A stretch of DNA of 64,000 nt from CAVPDE01 sp963707125. Lineage in GTDB: Bacteria > Desulfobacterota > DSM-4660 > Desulfatiglandales > HGW-15. The DNA is taken from NCBI GenBank assembly GCA_963707125.1, contig CAVPOU010000017.1:62001-126000 (forward strand), in the 5' to 3' direction. The notes below the pieces were generated by a model, which did not search any database, had not been told where the DNA came from, and was given only the letters and a program-made list of their open reading frames with translations. Positions 15,450 to 24,629 of the stretch are shown here, in pieces (positions within the stretch are counted from its first letter, which is position 1; every line of letters begins with the position of its first letter). Made by a program: the position numbers and the translations under genes.

Positions 15450-17912
15450 ATGCCGGATAAAGTAAAAGTAAGACCGATTTCAGGTTTAAAGCCTCACAAG
15501 AAACCGGAGAGAGAAACCTACCTTCGGGCGAGACTGAACGGATTCCGGGGACAGTTGGTTAAACCTGCACGGCTCCGATGGATTACCCTGATTTTCATGA
15601 GCCTGGTGGTTGCCATGCTTCTTTCTCCGAATGTCCTGACAAGACCGGCTTCTTACAAGGTCGGGGATGTGGCCAGCAGAGGTATCAAGGCTTCTCAGGA
15701 CTTCCTTGTTGAAAACAAGGAGCTGACTGAAAAAGACAGGGAAAAGGCGAGCCGGGAAGTCCAGGCGGTTTACGACTTTGACGGTTCTGCTCTGAACCTC
15801 ATCCCCTCTATCAGGGAAGCTTTTGATCTCGCCAGGGACAGTCTCAAGAACGCCGCTGCTCAGAACGGGCAGGAGACCCCCCGAAGCGCTCCCCAGGAAA
15901 AGGCTCTTCCTCTCAAATCCGAGCCCTACCTTTTCGCGAAAGACCGCTTCTTCGGGATCCTGGAGATCTCGGTGGACGATCGGCTTTTCGACAACCTTGC
16001 CCGGATCGCCTTCTCTTCCCTCTTAGAGGAAACCGTCATCAGCCTGGTGACCGAGATCTCGGAACGAGGAGTAGTGACGAGCAAAGCGGCCATGAAAACC
16101 CACATGGACAAGGGCGGGATTGTCCTTCACGAGATCTATTCAAAAAAGGAAAATACGGTCACGGATCCTGACCGGTTCTTTGACCTTCAGGCCGCAAAGA
16201 ACTACATCAGAAACCAGAGCAAGGCGCTGCAGGAAAAAGCGGTTTCCGCAGAAATCACTGAAGTGGCCATCAAGCTTGCCCAATCCCTGGTCAGACCCAA
16301 CCTCACCTTTAACCAGCGAGAGACCGAAGCCAGAAGGGAGCTCGCGAGGGAATCTGTCAAGCCGGTTTTCTTCAAAATCAAGAAGGGAGAAATGCTTGTC
16401 CGTGAGGGCGAGAGAATCGGGCCCGAGCACGTTCTAAAATTGGAGGCAGAGACAAAGTCCTCGCGCCCCATAGACCTGATCGGTCGCATTCCGGCCATGA
16501 CGATCCTGATCGGAATTCTTTTTGCCTCCATCTATTTTGTCGGGCTCATGAGAACAAAATCCACGGCAGACCTTCTGTTCAATGCCTCGGTGTTCCTCTC
16601 TCTTTTCCTGATTACATGGACCTTCAATTTTGTGGCCGGAGAGATTGAGCGAGGGTTCCCCTACCTCTCCTCCGCGGCTCTCCTTTTTGGAATGCCCGTG
16701 GCCATTGGGGCCATGCTCATTTCCATCTTTCAGGGCGTGGGTGCAGCCGCTTCCTTTTCGCTGATCCTCTCTGTCTTTGCCTCCCTTGCCACAGGCGCAA
16801 GGGTGGAGTTCTTCATCTACTTCTTTGTCAGCAGCCTGATCGCAGCGTATGGGGTCAGAAACTGCACGGAGCGGGTCATCCTGATAAAAGCCGGGCTTAT
16901 GGTGGGGTTGATCAATGTCATTTTGAGCCTTGCCGTTCAAATGATCTACGGGACTCTCTCCAGCCTGGATGCGATCGTGGCTTGCCTTGCAGGGTTCATG
17001 GGAGGGCTTCTTTCAGGAATCGTTGCAACGGGTGTGCTGCCCCTCGCGGAGATTGCCTTCGGTTTCACGACGGACATTAAGCTGCTCGAACTGAGCAATA
17101 TGGATCAGCCCTTGCTGAGAGAGCTCATGGTGCAGGCTCCGGGCACGTACCATCACAGTGTGGTGATCAGCAACATGGTGGAGGCGACCGCCAAAGCCGT
17201 TCACGCCAACCCTCTTTTGGCCAAGGTGAGCGCCTATTACCATGACATCGGCAAGATAAAGAAACCCCTTTATTTCATTGAGAACCAGAGCGGGGGCGAG
17301 AACAAGCACGAGAAGCTCGCTCCTTCCATGAGCAGCCTGATCTTGATCTCCCATGTGAAAGACGCTGTGGAGCTCGCCAGGGAACAGAAACTGGGCAGAG
17401 AAATTATCGATATTATCCAGCAGCATCACGGAACGAGCCTGATCTCCTATTTCTTTCACAAGGCGCAGGAAAGGCAGCTCTCCAAGAGCGGAAAGATCAC
17501 CGAAATCAAAGAAGAGGATTTTCGCTACCCAGGCCCAAAGCCTCAAACCAAAGAAGCCGGTCTCGTCATGCTGGCCGACATGGTCGAGGCTGCCTCAAGG
17601 TCTCTGGTCGATCCCACTCCGGCCCGTATCCAGGGCATGGTGCAAAAGATCATTAACAAGGTCTTCTCCGACGGGCAGATGGATGACTGTGAGCTCACCC
17701 TGAAGGATCTCCATGTCATTGCCAAAGGCTTCAACAAGACCCTGAGCGGTATCTTTCATCATCGCATCGAATACCCGGAGACGGCCCCAGGCCAGGCAAA
17801 GAAGGTGAGGAATGGAAATTCAGATCATGTTGCAGCGGAAGATTCCGGGACTCGGAAGCCAGAAGATAAAACAGAAGTTGAAGAAACTCTTCGCAGACTT
17901 GGACTTTCATGA
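15450..17912 (+). CDS. 7TM receptor with intracellular HD hydrolase (PgpH/YqfF type)
   Basis: About 820 residues. A large extracytoplasmic N-terminal 7TMR-HDED region follows one helix near residue 45. A cluster of seven membrane helices follows (about residues 350-550), then the HD domain, with TYHHSVVISNMVEATAK and YYHDIGKIKKPLYF as metal-binding His/Asp motifs. PgpH of Listeria, the closest characterised family member, degrades cyclic di-AMP. ATG 15450 or an upstream GTG 15429 are both possible; neither has ideal Shine-Dalgarno spacing. Its end overlaps ybeY by 101 bases. Confidence 0.88.
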   Translation: MPDKVKVRPISGLKPHKKPERETYLRARLNGFRGQLVKPARLRWITLIFMSLVVAMLLSPNVLTRPASYKVGDVASRGIKASQDFLVENKELTEKDREKASREVQAVYDFDGSALNLIPSIREAFDLARDSLKNAAAQNGQETPRSAPQEKALPLKSEPYLFAKDRFFGILEISVDDRLFDNLARIAFSSLLEETVISLVTEISERGVVTSKAAMKTHMDKGGIVLHEIYSKKENTVTDPDRFFDLQAAKNYIRNQSKALQEKAVSAEITEVAIKLAQSLVRPNLTFNQRETEARRELARESVKPVFFKIKKGEMLVREGERIGPEHVLKLEAETKSSRPIDLIGRIPAMTILIGILFASIYFVGLMRTKSTADLLFNASVFLSLFLITWTFNFVAGEIERGFPYLSSAALLFGMPVAIGAMLISIFQGVGAAASFSLILSVFASLATGARVEFFIYFFVSSLIAAYGVRNCTERVILIKAGLMVGLINVILSLAVQMIYGTLSSLDAIVACLAGFMGGLLSGIVATGVLPLAEIAFGFTTDIKLLELSNMDQPLLRELMVQAPGTYHHSVVISNMVEATAKAVHANPLLAKVSAYYHDIGKIKKPLYFIENQSGGENKHEKLAPSMSSLILISHVKDAVELAREQKLGREIIDIIQQHHGTSLISYFFHKAQERQLSKSGKITEIKEEDFRYPGPKPQTKEAGLVMLADMVEAASRSLVDPTPARIQGMVQKIINKVFSDGQMDDCELTLKDLHVIAKGFNKTLSGIFHHRIEYPETAPGQAKKVRNGNSDHVAAEDSGTRKPEDKTEVEETLRRLGLS

Positions 17913-18252
17913 GGGTGAGCTGAGCATCCTTTTCACTGACGATGAACGGATCGCTGAACTCAACCACCGGTACCTCAAAAGACAGGGCCCGACCAACGTC
18001 CTGGCTTTTCCTATGCTCTCCGGAACCTCCCCTCACCTCGAATCAAGCATGCTTGGGGATGTGGTCATCTCTGTGGACACCGCTATTTCAGAGTCCCAGG
18101 AACTGGGTGAGCCTCTGCAGCGCACCGTGGACCGGCTCCTGATTCACGGCATTCTCCATTTGCTGGGGTATGGTCACGAGGGTTCCCCGAAGGAGGCCCT
18201 CCGGATGAGAAGGGAAGAAAACAGGCTCCTGACCCTTGTCATGGAAGTATGA
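17812..18252 (+). CDS. ybeY: Endoribonuclease YbeY / rRNA maturation factor
   Basis: 146 residues with the zinc motif HGILHLLGYGHE (three His) near residue 116 and the preceding LNHRYLKRQGPTNVLAFPM. YbeY processes the 3' end of 16S rRNA and takes part in ribosome quality control. ATG 17812 gives MEIQIMLQRKIPGL, a normal length, but means a 101-base overlap with the upstream HD gene, unusually long and in a different frame. Confidence 0.93.
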   Translation: MEIQIMLQRKIPGLGSQKIKQKLKKLFADLDFHEGELSILFTDDERIAELNHRYLKRQGPTNVLAFPMLSGTSPHLESSMLGDVVISVDTAISESQELGEPLQRTVDRLLIHGILHLLGYGHEGSPKEALRMRREENRLLTLVMEV

Positions 18253-18306
18253 CTTTTCCGCTCAAATCAACGGGAGAGAGGGCCTTTTCGTTACAGGAGG
18301 AGACTT

Positions 18307-19026
18307 ATGGCGCGTCTGGCCGTCAATGTGGATCATGTGGCTACGGTTCGGCAGGCAAGAGGAACTACCGAGCCTGATCCGGTCATCGCAGCAGGAATTG
18401 CTGAACTGGCCGGTGCCGTTGGAATCATCTGTCACCTGAGAGAGGATCGGCGCCACATTCAGGACAGAGACGTGCTCCTCCTTCGGCAGGTCGTCAAGAC
18501 CAAGCTCAACCTGGAAATGGCAGCCACTCCTGAAATGGTCCGGATTGCTTGCAGCGTGAAACCCGATCTCGTCACCCTGGTACCTGAGAAAAGAGAAGAA
18601 CTCACCACAGAAGGCGGGCTGGATGTCAAATCCAAACCCCGGCTCTACAAGAAGGTGATCCAGCAGCTCCAGCAGAAGGGAATAGAGGTCAGCCTCTTCG
18701 TGGATCCAGATCCGGCGCAGATTGAAGTCAGCCACCGCATCGGAGCCAATACTGTGGAAATCCACACAGGGCACTACGCCGAAGCCCGGTCCGAGTCAGA
18801 GGCTCGCAGGCAATTTGACAGGATTGCCAGGGCTGTCGAAACCGCCACGAGGTTTGAGTTGGGCATCAGCGCTGGACACGGTCTCAACTATGTCAATGTT
18901 CAGAGATTCAAAGCGTTGCCCAAGGTCGAGGAGTACAGTATCGGGCACAGCATTGTAGCCAGAACGATCTATGTCGGCTTTTACAAAGCCGTGAGAGAGA
19001 TGGCCGACCTGGTCAAGGACTTCTGA
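18307..19026 (+). CDS. pdxJ: Pyridoxine 5'-phosphate synthase PdxJ
   Basis: 239 residues. Family motifs: LAVNVDHVATVRQARGTTEP at the N-terminus, CHLREDRRHIQDRDV, LVPEKREELTTEGGLDV and VEIHTGHYAEA, then GISAGHGLNYVNV. Catalyses the last ring-forming step of DXP-dependent vitamin B6 synthesis from 1-deoxyxylulose 5-phosphate and 3-amino-2-oxopropyl phosphate. ATG 18307 is preceded by CAGGAGGAG at 18294-18302. PdxA is not in the window. Confidence 0.96.
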   Translation: MARLAVNVDHVATVRQARGTTEPDPVIAAGIAELAGAVGIICHLREDRRHIQDRDVLLLRQVVKTKLNLEMAATPEMVRIACSVKPDLVTLVPEKREELTTEGGLDVKSKPRLYKKVIQQLQQKGIEVSLFVDPDPAQIEVSHRIGANTVEIHTGHYAEARSESEARRQFDRIARAVETATRFELGISAGHGLNYVNVQRFKALPKVEEYSIGHSIVARTIYVGFYKAVREMADLVKDF

Positions 19027-19060
19027 GATCCGTTAGTCGTTAATCGTTGTCGGCTGTTTG

Positions 19061-19181
19061 GCGGCACGAACTGGTAGCACGGACAAGCTGAGCTTGTCCG
19101 TGCTACGAAGTAACGAGGACTGCGTCGCACCTAGGCAATCACGGATAAACACCCGCCGGATAAAAGTTTGTCCGTGCCACC
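19061..19181 (+). repeat. Dispersed hairpin repeat, copy 1
   Basis: Begins with a 15-bp hairpin GTAGCACGGACAAGC / GCTTGTCCGTGCTAC (19074-19106, loop TGA), then a segment TACGAAGTAACGAGGACTGC and a second, looser hairpin (19140-19176). Nearly the whole 110-120 base unit recurs at 35577-35685. Related hairpins lie at 30848, 30899, 32055, 32103 and 32164. Confidence 0.85.
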
Positions 19182-19291
19182 AAAGTTTGCGTGTTTGTGG
19201 TTTGTTTTCTTTTGTATTTTTGATTCTGGATACTTGTTACTCGTTACTCGTTACTCAATTTTTCTGTTTTAGGCACTTTGGTTCACTTTAG

Positions 19292-19322
19292 CCTCCGGCC
19301 TGTAGGGCCTACGGCCCGGAGG
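19292..19322 (+). repeat. CCTCCGGCC-type palindrome, copy 1
   Basis: A 31-base imperfect palindrome (CCTCCGGCCTGTAGG... TACGGCCCGGAGG) repeated exactly at 34535-34565 and 35730-35760, each time flanked by CACTTTAG strings and each time just upstream of a start codon. Confidence 0.85.
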
Positions 19323-19345
19323 GGCACTTTAGGCACTTACTCTCC

Positions 19346-19747
19346 GTGATCTACGGCATCGGCATTGATCTTGTGAATATCCAGCGTTTGGAGGCTGTGC
19401 TCCAGAGGTGGGGAGATCGTTTTGTGACAAGAGTGTTCACTGAACAGGAAGCCGATTTCTGTTTCAAGAGAGCCTACCCAGCCTCACCTCTTGCGCTCCG
19501 ATTCGCAGCCAAGGAGGCTTTCTCTAAAGCCATTGGTCTGGGTATGCGCAAAGGGATCCGGTGGCGGGACATCGAGGTCTTCCACTATCCTGGTGGTCGG
19601 CCGGGACTGAGACTTGAGGGCAGGCCTTCGGAAATCTGCCGTGAAAAACATATCACCGGTTTTCACCTGAGCCTTTCCGATGAAGGCCGCTACGGCATGG
19701 CTGTCGTGGTACTCGAGGGGAACGATGAGATTGGTCAACGCATCTGA
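19346..19747 (+). CDS. acpS: Holo-[acyl-carrier-protein] synthase
   Basis: 133 residues. IYGIGIDLVNIQRLEAVLQR carries the Mg-binding Asp, and LALRFAAKEAFSKAIGLGM the Glu/Lys active-site motif. Transfers 4'-phosphopantetheine from CoA to a serine of acyl carrier protein. GTG 19346 is the start; the only Shine-Dalgarno-like string upstream is the TTTAGG of the flanking repeat. Overlaps the next gene (nnr) by 23 bases, a common pairing. Confidence 0.94.
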   Translation: MIYGIGIDLVNIQRLEAVLQRWGDRFVTRVFTEQEADFCFKRAYPASPLALRFAAKEAFSKAIGLGMRKGIRWRDIEVFHYPGGRPGLRLEGRPSEICREKHITGFHLSLSDEGRYGMAVVVLEGNDEIGQRI

Positions 19748-21329
19748 AATGCAGGAGATGGATCGCCTCACGATCGAGGAAATCGGCATCCCCGGTGTTG
19801 TCCTCATGGAAAACGCAGCCAGAGGAGCCGTCAGGGTGTTTCTTGCTCACTTTGCTCCACCTTTGAATTCCCGGGTGCTCCTTCTCTGCGGTCGAGGGAA
19901 CAACGGAGGGGATGGCTATGGGATGGCGAGATATCTCTCCGAATCCGGGCTCAAGGTGACCGTCCTTGTTCTTGCGGAATTTCAGAAAATAACGGGTGAC
20001 GCCCTCGTCAATCTCGAAATCCTCAGGCGCATCGGCCTCGATATTCAGGAAGTTCCAGCCGAGGAGCAATGGAAAAAGCAACGGCGCTTGCTCAAAGACT
20101 GCGACTTTATCATCGACGGCCTTCTGGGAACAGGGCTCAATTCAACGGTCCGAGGGCTCTATGCCCGGGTCATAGAGGAAGTCAACAGGGCGAACAAACC
20201 CGTGACCGCGATCGATATCCCCTCCGGCCTGAATGCAGACACCGGTCAGGTCATGGGAGTCGCTGTCCAAGCCGACCTGACCATCACCTTCGGTTTCCCC
20301 AAGATAGGGCAGCTCGTCTTCCCGGGGGCTGGTCTGGTGGGTCGACTGGTTCGAATCGGTATCGGAATTCCTGACACAGTGACCGAAAGTCTTCCCTCCA
20401 GGTACCACTTGATCGAGGCAGGGGATTTCCATGATCTCTTCGGCTCAATGAAGCAGGATATGCACAAGGGCAACCGGGGTCACCTGCTCGTTCTGGCAGG
20501 ATCGACAGGAAAAACCGGAGCCGCAACGCTCACCTGTCTTGGTGCTCTCAGAGCCGGAGCAGGCCTTGTGACCCTGGGGATTCCGAGGAGCCTCAATCCC
20601 ATTCTGGAAAACAAGCTGACCGAGGCGATGACCTATCCCCTGCCCGAGACCGCGGAATCCAGTCTCTCCCTTGAAGCGGAGAAAGAGATCTTCAACCTCA
20701 TGAAAGGCAAAACAGCGGTGGCCATCGGGCCGGGACTTTCGACGCACTCAGAGACAAGCTTGCTCGTGAGGAGACTCGTCGCCAATTGCCCTTTGCCCAT
20801 GGTGATCGATGCGGACGGTCTGAATGCTCTTTCCTCTGATCCGAGCGCCTTGGCCAAGTGCAGGGGTAGAGCCATCCTGACGCCCCATCCTGGCGAAATG
20901 GCCAGACTCGCCGGGATCAGCAACTCCGAGGTCCAGGCCGATCGAATCGGCACTGCGGAAGCCTTCGCTCAGAAGCACGGATGCTGCCTTGTCTTGAAAG
21001 GGGCTCGCACCGTCATTGCGGAGCCTGAGGGTCAAATCCACATTAATCCCACAGGAAACCCTGCGCTGTCGAGCGGCGGCTCAGGGGATGTGCTGACAGG
21101 GCTCATCGGCGGGTTTCTGGCAAGAGGTTGGCCTCCAGCCAAGGCATCCGCGGCCGGCGTCTACCTTCACGGGCTGGCCGCAGATCTTCTTTCTGAAGAG
21201 ATGGGGCAGTCCGGTATCCTGGCCGGTGAACTTCTCGATGTCATCCCCGGGCTTGCTTCCTATCTGGCACGAGCCGAATGGCCGCTGAAGCAGCCCCCCA
21301 TGGAAAAGGACCTTCACCAGCCTCTGTAA
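19725..21329 (+). CDS. nnr: Bifunctional NAD(P)HX epimerase / ADP-dependent dehydratase
   Basis: 534 residues from ATG 19725 (MRLVNASEMQEMDRLTIEEI). The N-terminal epimerase half has LLCGRGNNGGDGYGMARYL; the C-terminal carbohydrate-kinase-like half has LTPHPGEMARLAG and NPALSSGGSGDVLTGLIGGF. Repairs hydrated NADH and NADPH. The start is set by alignment to the family and the overlap with acpS; the upstream open frame is acpS in another phase. Confidence 0.93.
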   Translation: MRLVNASEMQEMDRLTIEEIGIPGVVLMENAARGAVRVFLAHFAPPLNSRVLLLCGRGNNGGDGYGMARYLSESGLKVTVLVLAEFQKITGDALVNLEILRRIGLDIQEVPAEEQWKKQRRLLKDCDFIIDGLLGTGLNSTVRGLYARVIEEVNRANKPVTAIDIPSGLNADTGQVMGVAVQADLTITFGFPKIGQLVFPGAGLVGRLVRIGIGIPDTVTESLPSRYHLIEAGDFHDLFGSMKQDMHKGNRGHLLVLAGSTGKTGAATLTCLGALRAGAGLVTLGIPRSLNPILENKLTEAMTYPLPETAESSLSLEAEKEIFNLMKGKTAVAIGPGLSTHSETSLLVRRLVANCPLPMVIDADGLNALSSDPSALAKCRGRAILTPHPGEMARLAGISNSEVQADRIGTAEAFAQKHGCCLVLKGARTVIAEPEGQIHINPTGNPALSSGGSGDVLTGLIGGFLARGWPPAKASAAGVYLHGLAADLLSEEMGQSGILAGELLDVIPGLASYLARAEWPLKQPPMEKDLHQPL

Positions 21330-21363
21330 AACCTTCAAGTCAAAAGGACCCCCGGTCAGAGCA

Positions 21364-21861
21364 TTGGAAGAACAGACTTTCACGATCATCACCGAATCGA
21401 ATCAGGACACGATTCGAGTTGGGAAAGGAATAGGGGCTCTCCTCCTGGAAGGGGATGTGGTCGGCCTCGCGGGTGAACTGGGAAGCGGCAAAACCTGGCT
21501 CACCAAGGGGATTGCCCTGGGTCTTGGAGTGAATCCCAAAACCATCGTGACCAGCCCCTCCTTCACTCTCGTCAATGAGTATCAGGGCAGGGCCGCCCTG
21601 TTTCACATGGACGTCTACCGGTTGGGAAGCCTGGAGGAATTGCTTTCAGCAGGCATCGAAGAGGTCATTCACAGCGGAGGGGTGGTGGTCCTGGAGTGGG
21701 CGGACCGATGGCCGGAAATTCTCCCTGAACATACCCTTATGGTTAAGCTGCTCATCCTGGACGATCATCGCCGCAAAATCATCATTTCCGGGCAGCATCC
21801 CAGGCTCTTCAGTATTCTCGAAAAGCTCCGTTGCCTGTTGCCTCAGACCTCCAGCCTCTAG
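21364..21861 (+). CDS. tsaE: tRNA threonylcarbamoyladenosine synthesis ATPase TsaE
   Basis: 165 residues. P-loop GLAGELGSGKTWLTKGIAL and the TsaE motif TSPSFTLVNEYQGR with HMDVYRLGSLEE. Needed with TsaB and TsaD for the t6A37 tRNA modification; tsaD lies 2.8 kb downstream. TTG 21364 is the apparent start. The C-terminus is about 15 residues longer than usual. Confidence 0.93.
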   Translation: MEEQTFTIITESNQDTIRVGKGIGALLLEGDVVGLAGELGSGKTWLTKGIALGLGVNPKTIVTSPSFTLVNEYQGRAALFHMDVYRLGSLEELLSAGIEEVIHSGGVVVLEWADRWPEILPEHTLMVKLLILDDHRRKIIISGQHPRLFSILEKLRCLLPQTSSL

Positions 21862-21877
21862 CCTCCTGTTTAGGGAC

Positions 21878-21906
21878 TTGTCTCCGCCTGCACGATTGTG
21901 TATATT
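21878..21906 (+). promoter_or_regulatory. Candidate sigma-70-type promoter of lysC
   Basis: TTGTCT (21878-21883), a 17-base spacer and TATATT (21901-21906), about 80 bases before the lysC start. A small hairpin GCCGG...CCGGC lies in the leader (about 21932-21952). Confidence 0.5.
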
Positions 21907-21987
21907 GCGACAATTCTTTTCTTGAGGCTCTTGCCGGTGCATCTTTTCCGGCAGTCCCGAGAATTCCCAGATGTGTCGAGGGGGGTT

Positions 21988-23220
21988 ATGGCACTCATTG
22001 TTCAGAAGTACGGAGGAACCTCGGTAGGCAGCATTGAGAAAATCAGGAATGTGGCCGAGAGAGTTCTGGAGAATTACAAACAGGGCAACAGCATGGTGGT
22101 GGTCCTGTCCGCCATGGCCGGGCAAACAGACGGCCTGATCCACCTGGCCCGTGAGATGTGCGATGATCCTGATCCAAGAGAACTGGATGTGCTCATGGCG
22201 ACGGGAGAGCAGGTGTCCGTGGCCCTTTTCGCTATGGCCGTGAAGTCCATGGGTTATGACGCTCGATCCCTTCTTGGATTCCAGGCGGCGATCCGGACGG
22301 ATCAACTTTACGGGAAAGCGAGAATCCAGGAGATCGATGCCACAAGGATCCTCAAGGAACTGGAGAAGAACCGCATCGTGGCGGTCGCCGGGTTTCAAGG
22401 ACTGGATGAGAAAGGAAACATCACGACTCTGGGACGGGGCGGTTCAGACACCACGGCCGTCGCCTTGGCCGCCGCTCTTAAGGCGGATGTGTGCGAGATT
22501 TACACCGATGTCAAAGGCGTCTACACCACCGACCCCAACATATGCCCCAGGGCGAGGAAGATGGACGCGATCTCCTATGACGAAATGCTCGAACTGGCGA
22601 GCCTCGGGGCCAAAGTTCTTGAGATCAGGTCGGTGGAGTTTGCCAAGAAATACAATGTGCCCATTCATGTCCGATCAACCTTTACACAAGAAAGGGGTAC
22701 GATGGTGGTGGCTGAAACAAAGGATATGGAAAAAGTTTTGGTTTCAGGGGTTGCCTACAACAAGAATGAAGCGCGGATCACCGTGAAAAGGGTTCCCGAC
22801 CGGCCGGGGACAGCAGCTCAGGTCTTCGAGCCCATATTCAAGGCGGACATCATTGTAGACATGATCGTCCAGAACACGAGCGAGGACGGAACCACGGACT
22901 TGACCTTCACTGTGCCGAAAGCGGATTTTCAGAAGAGCTTGAAGCTCGTCAGCGAGGTGGCCAGGCAGATCGGGGCGGAAAAGGTTCTGGGCGATGAGAA
23001 TATTTCCAAGGTCTCCATCGTAGGCGTTGGGATGAGGAACCACGCAGGCATTGCGCAGAAAATGTTTCACATTCTTGCCAAGGAAAACATCAACATCATC
23101 ATGATCACCACCTCGGAAATCAAGATATCCTGCATCATTGAAGAAAAATATACGGAGTTGGCGGTCCGAGTGCTTCATGAAGCCTTTGATCTGGAAAATG
23201 GCCCCACAGAGGATCGGTGA
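21988..23220 (+). CDS. lysC: Aspartate kinase
   Basis: 410 residues from ATG 21988, preceded by GAGGGGGG. Kinase domain: LIVQKYGGTSVGSIEKIRNV at the start and GRGGSDTTAVALAAALKAD around residue 150. The C-terminal ACT domains (from about residue 265, NEARITVKRVPDRPGTAAQV) imply feedback control by lysine and/or threonine. First step of the aspartate family pathway; asd, the second step, is 17 kb away behind an attenuator-like leader. Confidence 0.95.
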   Translation: MALIVQKYGGTSVGSIEKIRNVAERVLENYKQGNSMVVVLSAMAGQTDGLIHLAREMCDDPDPRELDVLMATGEQVSVALFAMAVKSMGYDARSLLGFQAAIRTDQLYGKARIQEIDATRILKELEKNRIVAVAGFQGLDEKGNITTLGRGGSDTTAVALAAALKADVCEIYTDVKGVYTTDPNICPRARKMDAISYDEMLELASLGAKVLEIRSVEFAKKYNVPIHVRSTFTQERGTMVVAETKDMEKVLVSGVAYNKNEARITVKRVPDRPGTAAQVFEPIFKADIIVDMIVQNTSEDGTTDLTFTVPKADFQKSLKLVSEVARQIGAEKVLGDENISKVSIVGVGMRNHAGIAQKMFHILAKENINIIMITTSEIKISCIIEEKYTELAVRVLHEAFDLENGPTEDR

Positions 23221-23746
23221 AAGAGCCACAGGATTATCGGTTCTTCTCCTCATCCTTTTCTTGCTTCACTGGCTGAAGCCTGCACCTTACAGGATTGGGG
23301 CGGATCCCGTCACTTGCAAGGCGCCGGTTTTTGTTCAGATCGACGGAGAGATCAGGCATCCGGGCGTCTATTCCTTCTGCGACCCTCCTTATCTTAGAGA
23401 GTTGATCAAAAAGGCAGGAGGACTTCGGGAGGGGAGTCTTTTGCCTGGAGAACAGCGCCTCGCCCCCAATTCCGGGATCTCCGTGACAAAGGAAGGCGGA
23501 GAGCTGAGGGTTCAGCAGCATGAGATCCCCTCTTCTTTCAAAATCACCCTTGGGCTCCCCATTTCGCTAAACAGGGAGTCGGAGGAGGGATTCACGGCTC
23601 TGCCGGGAATAGGGAGAAGCATGGCGAAGGCCATCGTGGAGGAAAGAGTGAGGCGCGGTGGTTTCAAGAGCCTGGACGAGGTCATGGGAATCCCCGGCAT
23701 CGGTCCCAAGTTCTACGAGAGAATGAAACCGTATCTCACGTTGTAA
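23198..23746 (+). CDS. ComEA-like SLBB and helix-hairpin-helix protein
   Basis: 182 residues from ATG 23198, inside the 3' end of lysC. One membrane helix (GLSVLLLILFLLHWL, about residues 11-25) is followed by an SLBB-like domain (VFVQIDGEIRHPGVYSF, with LRELIKKAGGL), then two HhH motifs, TALPGIGRSMAKAIVEE and MGIPGIGPKFYERM. ComEA binds DNA in competence; proteins of this shape are common in non-competent bacteria too, so uptake is only one option. The start is uncertain; ATG 23177 is also possible. Confidence 0.8.
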   Translation: MAPQRIGERATGLSVLLLILFLLHWLKPAPYRIGADPVTCKAPVFVQIDGEIRHPGVYSFCDPPYLRELIKKAGGLREGSLLPGEQRLAPNSGISVTKEGGELRVQQHEIPSSFKITLGLPISLNRESEEGFTALPGIGRSMAKAIVEERVRRGGFKSLDEVMGIPGIGPKFYERMKPYLTL

Positions 23747-23780
23747 TGCAAATGGAGGCCTCTGCCTGCAATGTGACTTC

Positions 23781-24593
23781 ATGAAGATCGAAGCGATCGG
23801 AAAATCGGATAAGGGTCTTAAGCGCAAGATCAACGAAGACAGCTTTCTCGTCAATGCGGGTCTTGATCTTTACGTGGTGGCCGACGGGATGGGCGGCCAC
23901 AAGGCAGGGGAAGTGGCGAGCCGGATGGTTGTGGATACCATGTCCGACTACTGGCGGAAAGTGCGCGATGGAAAGCCTCCCTCTTTTCTATCCCCCATCG
24001 ACAGAGAGATCTCGGACAACGCAAAGCACCTTATCAACTCCATTGTCTTGTGCAACATGCTGATCCATGAGGGTCAAAAGAAGCCTCAGTATCATCACAT
24101 GGGCTCCACGGTATCTGCTCTGCTTGTGGACAAAGATGTCCTCTGGGTTGCCAATGTGGGCGACAGCCCGGTTTACCTTTATGATCATGGACGATTGATT
24201 CAGGTCTCTGAGGAACACTCCTTTGAGGCGGAGCAAAAAAGCATCGGGTGGATTGATGCCGCTGGATCGACCAATCCCCTTCTCAAGAATGTCCTCACCA
24301 GGGTGCTCGGCCTAAGCGAAAAGGTTAGCGTGTTCATCAGTCCCACCCGTCCGGAGGCGGGAGATCTTTTCCTGATGTGCACCGACGGGCTCACGAACTT
24401 CGTTCCTGAACCCTCCATCAAGGCGATTCTGGACGATTTCTCCATTTCGATTAAGAAAAAAGGGGACGTCCTGATCGACGAGGCAAATCGCAGGGGCGGA
24501 GGAGATAATATTACGGTCATCCTTCTGGAAGTCACAAAAGAAGGGGTGTGGCGAAAGTTCAAGAGAAAACTGAAATCCAGGAACGAGGGGTAA
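23781..24593 (+). CDS. PP2C-type serine/threonine phosphatase
   Basis: 270 residues. PP2C motifs in order: KRKINEDSFLV, LYVVADGMGGHKAGEVASRM, VANVGDSPVYLYDHGRLIQV, MCTDGLTNFV and GGGDNITVILLEV. The Asp residues bind two Mn/Mg ions. Dephosphorylates targets of Hanks-type kinases; no kinase gene is in the window. No membrane segment. Confidence 0.92.
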   Translation: MKIEAIGKSDKGLKRKINEDSFLVNAGLDLYVVADGMGGHKAGEVASRMVVDTMSDYWRKVRDGKPPSFLSPIDREISDNAKHLINSIVLCNMLIHEGQKKPQYHHMGSTVSALLVDKDVLWVANVGDSPVYLYDHGRLIQVSEEHSFEAEQKSIGWIDAAGSTNPLLKNVLTRVLGLSEKVSVFISPTRPEAGDLFLMCTDGLTNFVPEPSIKAILDDFSISIKKKGDVLIDEANRRGGGDNITVILLEVTKEGVWRKFKRKLKSRNEG

Positions 24594-24629
24594 CGCCGCG
24601 ATCCCTGAGCTTATGATCCGCAAGCACCC

